64,000 nt of DNA, taken from IMG/VR virus record IMGVR_UViG_3300035698_003705, positions 1 to 64,000 of that record, one strand, 5' to 3'. Below the pieces are notes generated by a model that did not search any database, was not told the DNA's origin, and was given only the letters and a program-made list of their open reading frames with translations. Shown one piece after another: positions 23,957-32,827 of this stretch. Every line of letters starts with the position of its first letter. Within the stretch, counting starts at the first letter, position 1. A program made the translations under genes and the position numbers. The stretch comes from a virus.

Positions 23957-25837
23957 ATGGGATCTACTATTAACAGCAGTTTAGCAGACATTATTATTGG
24001 AGTAGGGCAAGCTGCGAAAAAACAAAATGCTGGTGCTAAAGTTGTTGACATCATAGAGTTTACAGAAGCTGTTTGGGGGCTGAACCCGGATAATAACTTT
24101 TTCCTCTTTCCCGTACAAAGAGTGATTCTTAAAGCCCACTATGGGTTAGAACTAGACGCTAAAAAAACATTTGAGATCTCTGATTGGAAAAAAGAGAATT
24201 TCCGCACGTTTACAGAGAAAAGCTATCTTTCATATCTGTATGAAGAAGGCCGCAGTAACATTAAAGAGGTTGACCACCCCCGAAATGATATGGTCTTGAG
24301 TATTGGCAGACGATCTGGGAAAACCATGATGGCTGCGACTATCAGCTCCTATGAGACATACAAGCTACTTATGAAAGGTGATCCACAAGCTTACTATGGT
24401 CTTCCGGCAGCCAACAACATCCAGATTATTTCAGTTGCTACGGACAAGGATCAGGCTGGCTTGTTGTACCAAGAGGTTTCAGGCCACTTTTCTAACTGTG
24501 CGATTTTTGCACCCTATATGGCTAACAACACTCTCAGCTATGCCAGATTTCAAACACCCAAGGATATTGAGCGTTATGGCTCTTATGCTAAAAACCCAAG
24601 TGCGAAAGCCACCATTAAAATCACATTCAGATCTTGTATTGCTAAAGGCCTTCGTGGTGCTGGTAACCTTATTGTTATCCTCGACGAAATGGCTCACTTT
24701 ACAGATAAAGGACAGTCATCTGCTGAGACTGTACACCAGGCTGTAACACCTTCTACGGCTACTTTTTCTCCCAAGGATCGAAATGACACTAGGATCCCAA
24801 CAGGGCCAAGTGATGGCCGCGTTATTGCAATATCATCACCACTAGGCCGTCAGGGTATGTTCTATAAGCTGTTTCAGATAGGAATGCAGAAGTCTAAAGC
24901 ATCTGATACAATGCTGTGCATCCAAGCCCCCACTTGGGAAGTCAACCCCACTGTTCCTGCCAGCGAGTTTATGAAGTCCTACTTAAAGGATCCTACTCAA
25001 TTCTTTACAGAATTTGGTGCTGAGTTTACAGACCGAACCAAGGGCTTTATTGATAATGCTTCAGATCTTATGGAGTGTGTAGACCCACAGGCAAGACCCC
25101 TTGCACAGGCACCCCCCAGAAGAGCACACTTTGTAGGTGTTGATGTAGGCTTGAAAGGGGACGGGACAGCAGTTGCTATTGGGCATTTAGACCCCAATGA
25201 AAGAATAGTGCTTGATTACTTGGAGCAGCGAAAAGCGGGGGAAGGCCGCTATATAGACAAAGAGAGGCTTGAGCTTGATGACATAGCAGACTGGATTCTG
25301 GAGTTATCTAAAAAGTTTTCTATCGTAGAAGGGCTTTTTGATCACTGGGCTGGAATACCTTTTGAGCAGGCTTTGGCTAAAAGGGGCTTAAAGCAACTTA
25401 AAACAGAACAGATGACAAGAGTTCTGAAGTCAGACATCTGGCGAAATTTCAAGGACATGATGTATGATCATAGGCTTGTTCTTTACAACTGGCCTAAACC
25501 AGACAATGGAGACGAATACTGTGAGTATATTAAAGAGCTGTTGGAACTACAGGTAGAGTATTTTTCTAAATACCTTATAGATGTTGCAGCACCTAATATA
25601 GAAGGCAAGCATGATGATCGTCCAGATGCTCTTGTAAGAATGGTTTGGCTAGCAAGTCTAGCAGTTACCGGGGCTAAGCACATTGCTAGAAGTGGGCTTG
25701 GTAAACAAGGCCCACTTGCACCTGCAGCACAGCAACGTGTGTCAAGCTTTCAGAAACATCGTAACACAGGCCCAAGTCCAAGTAGATGTCCTACTAGGGC
25801 CCAAGCTAGTAGTAGATTCCAAGGCAGGAGAAGATGA
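23957..25837 (+). CDS. terL: Terminase large subunit (ATPase and nuclease)
   Basis: The 626-residue packaging motor has an N-terminal ATPase with a Walker A-like SIGRRSGKT and a Walker B LIVILDEMAHF (catalytic Glu after Asp). A RNase H-fold nuclease follows with GVDVGLKGDGTAVAIG (first Asp) and the closing HDDRPDALVRMVWLA segment. It pumps DNA into the prohead and cuts concatemers. The C-terminal 45 residues are basic and low-complexity. Its stop overlaps the next start (ATGA). This is the anchor gene for calling the block a tailed phage. Confidence 0.93.
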   Translation: MGSTINSSLADIIIGVGQAAKKQNAGAKVVDIIEFTEAVWGLNPDNNFFLFPVQRVILKAHYGLELDAKKTFEISDWKKENFRTFTEKSYLSYLYEEGRSNIKEVDHPRNDMVLSIGRRSGKTMMAATISSYETYKLLMKGDPQAYYGLPAANNIQIISVATDKDQAGLLYQEVSGHFSNCAIFAPYMANNTLSYARFQTPKDIERYGSYAKNPSAKATIKITFRSCIAKGLRGAGNLIVILDEMAHFTDKGQSSAETVHQAVTPSTATFSPKDRNDTRIPTGPSDGRVIAISSPLGRQGMFYKLFQIGMQKSKASDTMLCIQAPTWEVNPTVPASEFMKSYLKDPTQFFTEFGAEFTDRTKGFIDNASDLMECVDPQARPLAQAPPRRAHFVGVDVGLKGDGTAVAIGHLDPNERIVLDYLEQRKAGEGRYIDKERLELDDIADWILELSKKFSIVEGLFDHWAGIPFEQALAKRGLKQLKTEQMTRVLKSDIWRNFKDMMYDHRLVLYNWPKPDNGDEYCEYIKELLELQVEYFSKYLIDVAAPNIEGKHDDRPDALVRMVWLASLAVTGAKHIARSGLGKQGPLAPAAQQRVSSFQKHRNTGPSPSRCPTRAQASSRFQGRRR

Positions 25838-26085
25838 ACGCAGAAGTACCTATCAGAGCAGACTACCGCATTATTCAACAGATACTTTCTTCCAGTCTGT
25901 CTGGTAAGGTAGAGCATGACCCCAAGGAGTATCAAAAAATTGTTGGTGCTTTTAAGGTTGCAGGTGGGTCTTGGGAAAAGGTTTTCAAAGGGAGTGTTGA
26001 TGACATAGTGTTGCTGAAGGACCTTATTAAGAAAGCTTTTGATGCAGGTGACTTGACAAAGAAACATGATTGGGAGGATTTGTGA
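25834..26085 (+). CDS. Small hypothetical protein between terminase and portal
   Basis: An 83-residue helical protein, coupled to terL by a four-base overlap and to the next gene by GTGA. Composition is typical of small head-assembly factors. No domain is recognised. Confidence 0.65.
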   Translation: MNAEVPIRADYRIIQQILSSSLSGKVEHDPKEYQKIVGAFKVAGGSWEKVFKGSVDDIVLLKDLIKKAFDAGDLTKKHDWEDL

Positions 26086-26381
26086 GAAATAGATCGGCAA
26101 ATAGAGAGTTGCTGCAATCCGTACAAGAGGCAGACAACCTGCTTCAGCGGATTAGACTTCAGATCCCAAATGCTTGCCGTCCACAGGTTCGTAAAATGCT
26201 CAGTCAGTTAAGGAATCTTCCGGGCTTGGTAGAGACAGAACTTAAAAGGGAAGCCCGTGACCAAGAAAGAGAAGTGCAGCGTAAGGTGGATCATCAGAGA
26301 AGGATAGATGCACGTCAAAAGCGGAGAGAGTCTACCTGGGTATCCCCAGTGGAGGAGTTGTTAGATGGCGAAGAAGAATAA
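26082..26381 (+). CDS. Small basic coiled-coil protein
   Basis: The 99-residue protein starts at GTG 26082 inside the previous stop, with GGGAGG upstream. It is highly charged and helical (RDQEREVQRKVDHQRR). It overlaps the portal start by 17 bases, so all three genes are co-translated. It may be a portal- or terminase-associated adaptor. No family is named. Confidence 0.65.
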   Translation: MRNRSANRELLQSVQEADNLLQRIRLQIPNACRPQVRKMLSQLRNLPGLVETELKREARDQEREVQRKVDHQRRIDARQKRRESTWVSPVEELLDGEEE

Positions 26382-28056
26382 ACCAGAAGATACTACCCCA
26401 GTCAAAGTAATCGCACCAACTAAAGGTGTTGTTGTGGGCAAGCCGGGGAAGGTTATCACATCAGCTATGCGATCTAAAACAGCCTTTGGTATGACCACGG
26501 GCGGTACAGCTCAGGGTGCTGGTGGTAACTTTTACAGTCCTGAATTGTCAACGGACTTTTTAGAACTACCACAAAGTAGGGAAGAGCAGTTAGAGTTTTA
26601 TCGCTTCTTTGCTAAGTATCATCCTTATGTAAGTCAAGCCCTCAGTTTGATGACTGAACTACCTTTGAGTAAAGTCAGGCTGCGTATGCCGGAAGCTAAA
26701 AACCGGGGTCTAGCTGAAAAAGCCATGCGTTATTGTGAAAACTGGTCCCGTAAAATGCAATTGCTTCAAAGGCTGATGGAAATCACCAGGGAGTATTTCC
26801 TAGCCGGAGAGGCTGCTATATTTGCAGAAGACACAAATCCCGAGATGCCGGACACGGTAAGGGCACAGCAGATACGAGAAATTAAAGAAGACGGGACGCT
26901 TATTGAGAGTTGGGAAGAATATCCGGATGCAGATGCCAAAGCAGTTGCTTGGTTAAAGAAGAACTATAAGGGGTGGACAGCAATTCGCACACTGCCCCCG
27001 GAACAGATTAAAATAGAGTCTTTCCCCTTTACGGATGAGAAGCTGGTAAACCTTGTTCCTGATTCTAAGTCCAAGGCTATTGTGGCAAAAGCCTTGTCAG
27101 GTGACCCCGAGGCTGAACGTATTGCTAACTCAATGCCACAAGAGATTTTAGATGCTATTCAAGATGGGCGGGATATCAATCTAAACACCGATCCAGATGC
27201 GGGTTCCTTCGTGTATATCTTGGCCCGTAACAAAACACAGTATGAACCTAATGGGCACTCTATCCTAGAGTCCTGCATGAGAGCCCTGGTATTTGAGGAC
27301 AAAATTCGTCAAGCTTTGAGTAGCATCGCTTCAAGGCATATGACCCCTTACCGGCTAGTTTATGCCGCAGATATGAATGACGAACAAACAGAGGCGCTCA
27401 GGGATCAGGTAGACCTTGCTATGCAAGATCCTGATTATTCTCTTGTTACAAACTTTGAAGTTACTTGGCAGGAGATGGGGGCAGACCAAAGGCTTCCTGA
27501 TTGGTCCTGGGCACTTGAAATGACACATCAGCACTTATATGCCGGTTTGGGTATGACAGAAGGTTTACTTACAGGTGAATCTAGTTATAGTGGTGACAAG
27601 ATTAGTCTGGAGGTTATCAACACACGCTTCATGCAGCTCCGTGAGTTGCTACAAGACCTTGTAGAGGATTACTTCTTTGCTCCTATGTGTCGGCGTATGG
27701 GTTTTGTAGAAGAGGATGAGGATGGCAACATGGTAGTTCTAACACCTAAGCTATCATTCACAAGGCTAGCTATGCGGGATCAGGCTGAGACTTTTGATGC
27801 TCTGTTCAATCTATATCAGAAGGGTTCAATCAGTATTGACATCATTTTGGACCTCTTTAACATAGACCCTGTTACCACAGAAGAAAAACTGCGTAGGGAT
27901 ATGTTTGGACCTAATGACGCTCTGTTTAATGAGACACTCCGTGGTGTGTATTCCGGTGCTTCTGATAAAATCATAGAAGGCACGGATGCGGTTGAGAAAA
28001 TAGCAGAAGGTATGGGACTTAAGTATACAGCACCTAAAGAAGATGATCGTTTCTAA
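26365..28056 (+). CDS. Portal protein
   Basis: The 563-residue protein directly follows the terminase cluster and has the composition of a portal: an N-terminal disordered tail, then LPQSREEQLEFYRFFAKYHPYVSQALSLM, typical of portal N-terminal helices. It continues with a wing domain and a helical stem and crown (residues about 350-540). Portals form the dodecameric channel through which DNA enters and leaves the head. There is no single diagnostic motif, so the call rests on length, order and pattern. Confidence 0.82.
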   Translation: MAKKNKPEDTTPVKVIAPTKGVVVGKPGKVITSAMRSKTAFGMTTGGTAQGAGGNFYSPELSTDFLELPQSREEQLEFYRFFAKYHPYVSQALSLMTELPLSKVRLRMPEAKNRGLAEKAMRYCENWSRKMQLLQRLMEITREYFLAGEAAIFAEDTNPEMPDTVRAQQIREIKEDGTLIESWEEYPDADAKAVAWLKKNYKGWTAIRTLPPEQIKIESFPFTDEKLVNLVPDSKSKAIVAKALSGDPEAERIANSMPQEILDAIQDGRDINLNTDPDAGSFVYILARNKTQYEPNGHSILESCMRALVFEDKIRQALSSIASRHMTPYRLVYAADMNDEQTEALRDQVDLAMQDPDYSLVTNFEVTWQEMGADQRLPDWSWALEMTHQHLYAGLGMTEGLLTGESSYSGDKISLEVINTRFMQLRELLQDLVEDYFFAPMCRRMGFVEEDEDGNMVVLTPKLSFTRLAMRDQAETFDALFNLYQKGSISIDIILDLFNIDPVTTEEKLRRDMFGPNDALFNETLRGVYSGASDKIIEGTDAVEKIAEGMGLKYTAPKEDDRF

Positions 28057-28062
28057 GCCTAT

Positions 28063-28078
28063 TGAATAAGGTTATTCA
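28063..28078. repeat. Perfect inverted repeat after portal gene
   Basis: TGAATAA and TTATTCA arms flank GG in the short gap before the 2H phosphoesterase gene. It could be a small operator or a weak hairpin. No U-tract follows. Confidence 0.4.
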
Positions 28079-28092
28079 GGAGGGCTTCATCT

Positions 28093-28686
28093 ATGAGTAT
28101 TTCTATTCGAATAGCACAGCAATGGTTGAAACTTAATGCAGAACAAGTGCATTCTGGTTTAGGCTTGTTTATTCCTTTGCCTAAAGACCTTGCTAAACAG
28201 TTCCCTTCTTTAGGATCTGAAGACACTTCTCCAAGTCATGTAACTTTTCTTTATGTTGGGGATATGGTCTCTGAAAAGGAACAGAAGTTCCTTGCTATAA
28301 CAAGAGAAGTGTTTCAACAATTCCAAGGGCCGGTGGAAGCGAGCTTGGACTATTTGGATTATTTCCCACAGCCATCTGAAAATAAAAAGGTTGCTTTGAT
28401 GCGTGTGCGTTTTGGCAAAGACTTGGCTGCTTTAAGGTGGCAGTTGAGAGAAGCACTGTTAGACGCGGGCATAGATGTAAAAGACAGCTTCCCTTTAGTC
28501 TACCAGCCACACGTCACACTTGCATATATGGACGGCTTAGACTCTAAATATACGGGGGGGGTTCCTGAAGGCAACTGGTTTATTACAGGGGCGGAAATAT
28601 GGGGTGATGGCAAAGAGCCCGTCCCTATTCCTTTTGGTTCAACAGCACAGAAGTTGGGTCAACGTTGGCTGCGGGAGAATGATTAG
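28093..28686 (+). CDS. 2H phosphoesterase with tag-like motifs at both ends
   Basis: The 197-residue protein has two HxT motifs, HVT at 49-51 (HVTFLY) and HVT at 140-142 (HVTLAY). These define 2H phosphoesterases, which open 2',3'-cyclic phosphates or 2',5' linkages in RNA or cyclic oligoadenylates. The N-terminus reads SIRIAQQWLKLNA and the C-terminus TAQKLGQRWLREND, both versions of the recurring R-[YW]-L tag. It is encoded among virion genes directly after the portal, unusual for an RNA enzyme. This suggests virion packaging and injection. Substrates could be cleaved tRNA ends or immune second messengers. Confidence 0.85.
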   Translation: MSISIRIAQQWLKLNAEQVHSGLGLFIPLPKDLAKQFPSLGSEDTSPSHVTFLYVGDMVSEKEQKFLAITREVFQQFQGPVEASLDYLDYFPQPSENKKVALMRVRFGKDLAALRWQLREALLDAGIDVKDSFPLVYQPHVTLAYMDGLDSKYTGGVPEGNWFITGAEIWGDGKEPVPIPFGSTAQKLGQRWLREND

Positions 28687-30533
28687 TGAGACACCAGACC
28701 TCAGTTGCTTTGATGAAGTTCCTTTCTGCTGTGGCCCGGAAGTTGGGCGTAGCTGAGCATATTTACGTGGTAGGTGGTGCTGTTCGTAACTTTGTGATGG
28801 ACCCTACGGGGTCAAAGTACCCCATAAAAGATATTGATGTTGTTATAGATTCAGTTGCATTAAAGGGGAGGGACTCTGCTTGGTTTGCGAAACAGCTTGT
28901 TAGTGCTATCCCAGCAGCTACAAGCTTAGTGACTAATAATTATGGTGTGGCTATAATTACAATAAATGGTGATTGGATACTCGGTGGTAGTTCTTTAAAG
29001 GGAGAGGTTGTTGAGATCGCTAATGCCAGAAAAGAGTCATACGGTGAAGCTGGTGGTAAAGGCTATAAACCCCACATGGTAGAGCCTGCTGCAATAGAAC
29101 AGGATGTTATGCGGAGAGAGTTTTCCTTTAATACTTTATTGTGGAGATTGTTGGATTTGGCACATGGGCCTGATAAAGCAGAAATTATTGATTTAACAGG
29201 GTGTGGGCTGCGAGACTTAAAGAATAAGGAGATGCTTTGTCCAAGAGATCCTGATATTGTATTCAAAGATGATCCCAGTCGTATGATTAGAGTCGTGAAG
29301 TTTTTATTGAAGTATGGTTTTAAGATACCCCCGGATGTTAAGGCTTCCATTAAGCGGAACAGCCCCAAGTTGAAAAACATCCCATCTAGCCATTTATCAA
29401 ATATGTTGATCAACACGTTTTTTGAACCAGGCGTCGGAAAACAGGCTTTACTTGAAATGAAGCGGTTGGGTTTGTTAGACACTATAACAGAGATAGCAAG
29501 GACTGACAAAGCATTCCAAGCAGCTTTGGCACACTGGGCGAATAAGAATGCCTCTATACAGTTTGTTTTTGATTTAATGGATTTGGGCATGCCTTCGGGG
29601 AAACGAATCTCATTCCTTGATACGGGGCAACAGAAAAGATTGCGTGAATTGACAGTCCAGATGTCAGCAGATGAGTCTGATGCTTATGTAAGGGTGCTTG
29701 AACAGCCCGGTAAAGTTTTAGACATGCCAGCTTTGATAGCAGAGTTTGGGCTGACAGGTGTTCAAATAAGGACTTTGTTACAGACAGCTAGAGAAGTACT
29801 ACTAGAGAAACCTAACTTAATAAAGAAAACCCACCAACTAGAGGATGCGGTAAGACTTATGATGAATTATTATGGTAAAAAAGCAAATCTCTCGGGCATT
29901 GTAGAAGTGCCCAAGAACACACACCCTGTAACTGTAGACCCACCTAAACCCCCCAACAGAAAAAAGTATCCTTTTGTAGGCTTTATTGACTTTCAAGGTT
30001 TAGAGATTGATGTTGAAAATAAGAAGGGGGATACTCGTAAAGGAGAGAACTCAGATGGTACAGAGTGGGCAACCTATATGCACAACCATTATGGAGAAAT
30101 ACGCGGGACGGAAGGAACAGATGGAGACAAGTTGGATGCGTATGTAGGCCCTAACCATGACAGCTCCCTTGTAGTGGTTGTTCATCAAAACGATCCAGAA
30201 ACAGGAAAGTTTGATGAGGATAAAGTAATGCTTGGTTTTGATTCTACTGAGGAAGCTATTGGAGCATATAAGAAGCAGTATGACCAACCAGGGTTTTTCA
30301 AAGAGGACGAGTATTTGGAGATGCCGATAGGACAGTTTTGGCGTTGGGTACATGAGGAACGGAACAAAGGCAACCCTACTGTAGTAGTAGAGCCACAACC
30401 CAAAGGACGGAAACAGCCCAAAGAGTTTGGACTTTATAGATTGTGGCAGGCAGACCCCGGCAAGAGGCTTGCACCGGCACAGAAGGTAGCTGCTACAAAG
30501 CTATCAAACCGTTATTTAAGCTCTAATTTTTGA
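28686..30533 (+). CDS. CCA-adding-type tRNA nucleotidyltransferase fused to a polyvalent-type pyrophosphatase domain
   Basis: The 615-residue protein starts at GTG 28686, overlapping the previous stop. Residues 1-210 are a class II poly(A)/CCA nucleotidyltransferase head: YVVGGAVRNF (28-36), metal Asps in DIDVVID (49-55), then MRREFSFNTLLW and DDPSRMIRVVKFLLKYGF. Helical neck domains follow to about 410. Residues about 429-558 match the inorganic-pyrophosphatase domain of phage polyvalent proteins (YGEIRGTEGTDGDKLDAYVGP, then DEDKVMLGFDS). The C-terminus KLSNRYLSSNF carries the recurring tag. The pyrophosphatase would pull nucleotide addition forward by removing pyrophosphate. Confidence 0.82.
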   Translation: MRHQTSVALMKFLSAVARKLGVAEHIYVVGGAVRNFVMDPTGSKYPIKDIDVVIDSVALKGRDSAWFAKQLVSAIPAATSLVTNNYGVAIITINGDWILGGSSLKGEVVEIANARKESYGEAGGKGYKPHMVEPAAIEQDVMRREFSFNTLLWRLLDLAHGPDKAEIIDLTGCGLRDLKNKEMLCPRDPDIVFKDDPSRMIRVVKFLLKYGFKIPPDVKASIKRNSPKLKNIPSSHLSNMLINTFFEPGVGKQALLEMKRLGLLDTITEIARTDKAFQAALAHWANKNASIQFVFDLMDLGMPSGKRISFLDTGQQKRLRELTVQMSADESDAYVRVLEQPGKVLDMPALIAEFGLTGVQIRTLLQTAREVLLEKPNLIKKTHQLEDAVRLMMNYYGKKANLSGIVEVPKNTHPVTVDPPKPPNRKKYPFVGFIDFQGLEIDVENKKGDTRKGENSDGTEWATYMHNHYGEIRGTEGTDGDKLDAYVGPNHDSSLVVVVHQNDPETGKFDEDKVMLGFDSTEEAIGAYKKQYDQPGFFKEDEYLEMPIGQFWRWVHEERNKGNPTVVVEPQPKGRKQPKEFGLYRLWQADPGKRLAPAQKVAATKLSNRYLSSNF

Positions 30534-30559
30534 TTAGGTAGGGGGCACACAATATAACA

Positions 30560-32827
30560 ATGACTCCAGTACAGAAGATCACTTCCCGATACCTAGCAGC
30601 TAAAGACAAAATACCTGGTGGTTTAGCTCAAGGTAAAGACCCCTCAGATTTTGACTCTAAGGCTATAGCTCGGGGTGTCAAAGTAGAGATGGAGCACACT
30701 ACGGATAAGGCCATTGCTACTGAGATTGCTATGGATCATCTGACAGAGGATACTGATTATTATGAGAAGCTTGAAAAGATGGAGAAGCAGGCTGCTGAGT
30801 TAGACTACCCTGAGTACAAACTACTTGGTGCTATGGCCAAGGGTACAAAAGTTGGTTGGATTGATGTGGGTTTACTAACTAGAACACTGGAATACCTGGA
30901 TTGGGATGTTGAAGAAACTACTGCTCCAAAACCTCTTGATGATGTAAAAGATGAAAAGACCTTAGCTAATTGGGTGCTTAAATTTAAAGGGGATATAGGG
31001 GGTTATTCAGGAATAAAAGAGCCAGCATTCTTTCGGTTCAAAGAAAAAGAAGGGGCCGAGCAAGCCTTAAAGGATTTATCCTCTGTGGCAACCCGAGTAC
31101 ACACACCGCCTACACATCCTGTTTTAGGTAGCTACTTTGTAAAAGAGATAGGCCCCACATACTTGGATGAAACACGTTCCTTTCCTTCATGGATGTTCAA
31201 GACACAGATTTGGTGGCGGGGTGACTTTGCACTGTCTGTTTCAACAGGTGGTGGCCCAAAGACTTTATTTACCTTTAATACAGATAGGAAAAACAAGAGT
31301 CTGATTTCCAGACCAGCTTTTTGGACTTGGGCTTATAAAAACGGTCTGAAAGAACAGGCACAGAATGTTTTGACTGGTATGGGGGCACACCCCACAAAGC
31401 CATCCAATAGGTCTTTAGAGAATACCGGGACATGTCCAGCTTGTTTTGCCAATGTGAAACTTTCAAGTAGGCGGGTTATGAGGCACGGTTGGTCTGTGCA
31501 AGGTGCAAGACAACGCTTCCAGTACGGCCTGACTTGGCATACAGGGCCTTGCTTTGGAACAGGTTACTTCTCCTTTGAAGAAAGTAACAAAGGCACCACA
31601 GACTATATAGAGTACTTAGAGAAGGTGCTTCTCAAAAAACAAAAAATAGAACCGTCCACTGAGCGAGATATGCGGGGCTTGAAACTAGAGATAGAAGCTC
31701 TTGTAAGAGAGATTGCTAATCTGAAAGTGCGTTTGAAAACTTGGGTTAAAACAGGTGCGAGGCATAACAAAGAGGACTACCACTCATACTTCACAACCTT
31801 GGAAGATGCAGTTAAAACGGCACAAACATTATCCAGAGGGAACAACTCTTCTTTATGGTTAGCATGGTGGGACTTTTATGCCGTGGGGGGGCTTTGGGCA
31901 GACCATGTTATAGAACACCTTGAGATACCGCCGGGGGCAGCTAAGTCCGTGGAAATGGCTATTCGTTTGTTTTCTAAGCAGTACGGTCGTGGGAAAAGTC
32001 CTAAAGATATAAGTGCTTGGTTTGTAGGCAACAAGAAAAGACTCCAAATACTAGATGAGGCAAGGTCATGGCCTGAGAGGTCCGCTGAGAATGATGTTTT
32101 TCAAGAGGGACCCTTTACGGTTCACAATACAGTACAAGCTGCAGGGGCAGAACTTGATCGGGTAAAAGGCATTGTCCATTCTGCTATTAAGGCTGCAAGA
32201 CATACAGGACTACAGGGTTTTGAAAAAGCTCTGTATGGCAACCTTTTTTTAGTAGGGCAGCTTAAACGCCGCACTTATGTTGCTTGGTATGAGCCAGCAA
32301 AGGATTCTTTTTATCTTCGTGCTGGTATGCGGGGCGTCTCAACAGAAGAGTCGGTTCTGAATTTACTTCACGAAGTGGCGCATAGGTACTGGGCTAAACA
32401 ACTGGGCCAAGCAACGAAAAGGGCTTGGCGGCTTCATCACAATAGGATGCTGCAGCATAGTGGTGGTTTTCAAAAAGCAGAAGTAGGAATGGCACTGCCT
32501 TTTTCAGTCAACAATAAAAAGGTACACATTCAGGAAGTGATCCCTTATGAGATCACACTGGTAGACGATGCTACAGGCAAGCTTGTGGGGAAAGTAACTC
32601 CAAGAAAACTATCAGATTGGTTGCGGGATGCAAATATGAAACGTCAGTTCCCAACACTTTATGCAGCAACAAGTGCGGAAGAACACTTTGCAGAAGCTGT
32701 GTCTTTCAGAGCGGTGGGAGAACTGAAAGGGGCTAACCTGACAGCTTATCAGCAAGTCTTAGAGGGAGCTGAAACATCTTCATACCGGCTGGCATCAAGA
32801 TATCTTAGAAGGGAGGCTACCAAGTGA
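30560..32827 (+). CDS. Polyvalent-type protein: DUF5661-like region, zinc finger and zincin metallopeptidase, tagged at both ends
   Basis: The 755-residue protein begins VQKITSRYLAAKD and ends SYRLASRYLRREATK, so both ends carry the RYL tag. Residues about 38-75 (GVKVEMEHTTDKAIATEIAM then DHLTEDTDYYEKL) resemble DUF5661, common in phage polyvalent proteins. A K-Q-A-A site follows at 77-80. CPAC at 292-295 with a later HTGPC may bind zinc. The C-terminal third has an HEVAH zincin motif at 604-608 with a downstream EEHFAEAV segment for a third ligand. It may cleave host proteins after injection. Start is ATG 30560, preceded by a short gap without a strong ribosome site. Confidence 0.75.
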   Translation: MTPVQKITSRYLAAKDKIPGGLAQGKDPSDFDSKAIARGVKVEMEHTTDKAIATEIAMDHLTEDTDYYEKLEKMEKQAAELDYPEYKLLGAMAKGTKVGWIDVGLLTRTLEYLDWDVEETTAPKPLDDVKDEKTLANWVLKFKGDIGGYSGIKEPAFFRFKEKEGAEQALKDLSSVATRVHTPPTHPVLGSYFVKEIGPTYLDETRSFPSWMFKTQIWWRGDFALSVSTGGGPKTLFTFNTDRKNKSLISRPAFWTWAYKNGLKEQAQNVLTGMGAHPTKPSNRSLENTGTCPACFANVKLSSRRVMRHGWSVQGARQRFQYGLTWHTGPCFGTGYFSFEESNKGTTDYIEYLEKVLLKKQKIEPSTERDMRGLKLEIEALVREIANLKVRLKTWVKTGARHNKEDYHSYFTTLEDAVKTAQTLSRGNNSSLWLAWWDFYAVGGLWADHVIEHLEIPPGAAKSVEMAIRLFSKQYGRGKSPKDISAWFVGNKKRLQILDEARSWPERSAENDVFQEGPFTVHNTVQAAGAELDRVKGIVHSAIKAARHTGLQGFEKALYGNLFLVGQLKRRTYVAWYEPAKDSFYLRAGMRGVSTEESVLNLLHEVAHRYWAKQLGQATKRAWRLHHNRMLQHSGGFQKAEVGMALPFSVNNKKVHIQEVIPYEITLVDDATGKLVGKVTPRKLSDWLRDANMKRQFPTLYAATSAEEHFAEAVSFRAVGELKGANLTAYQQVLEGAETSSYRLASRYLRREATK

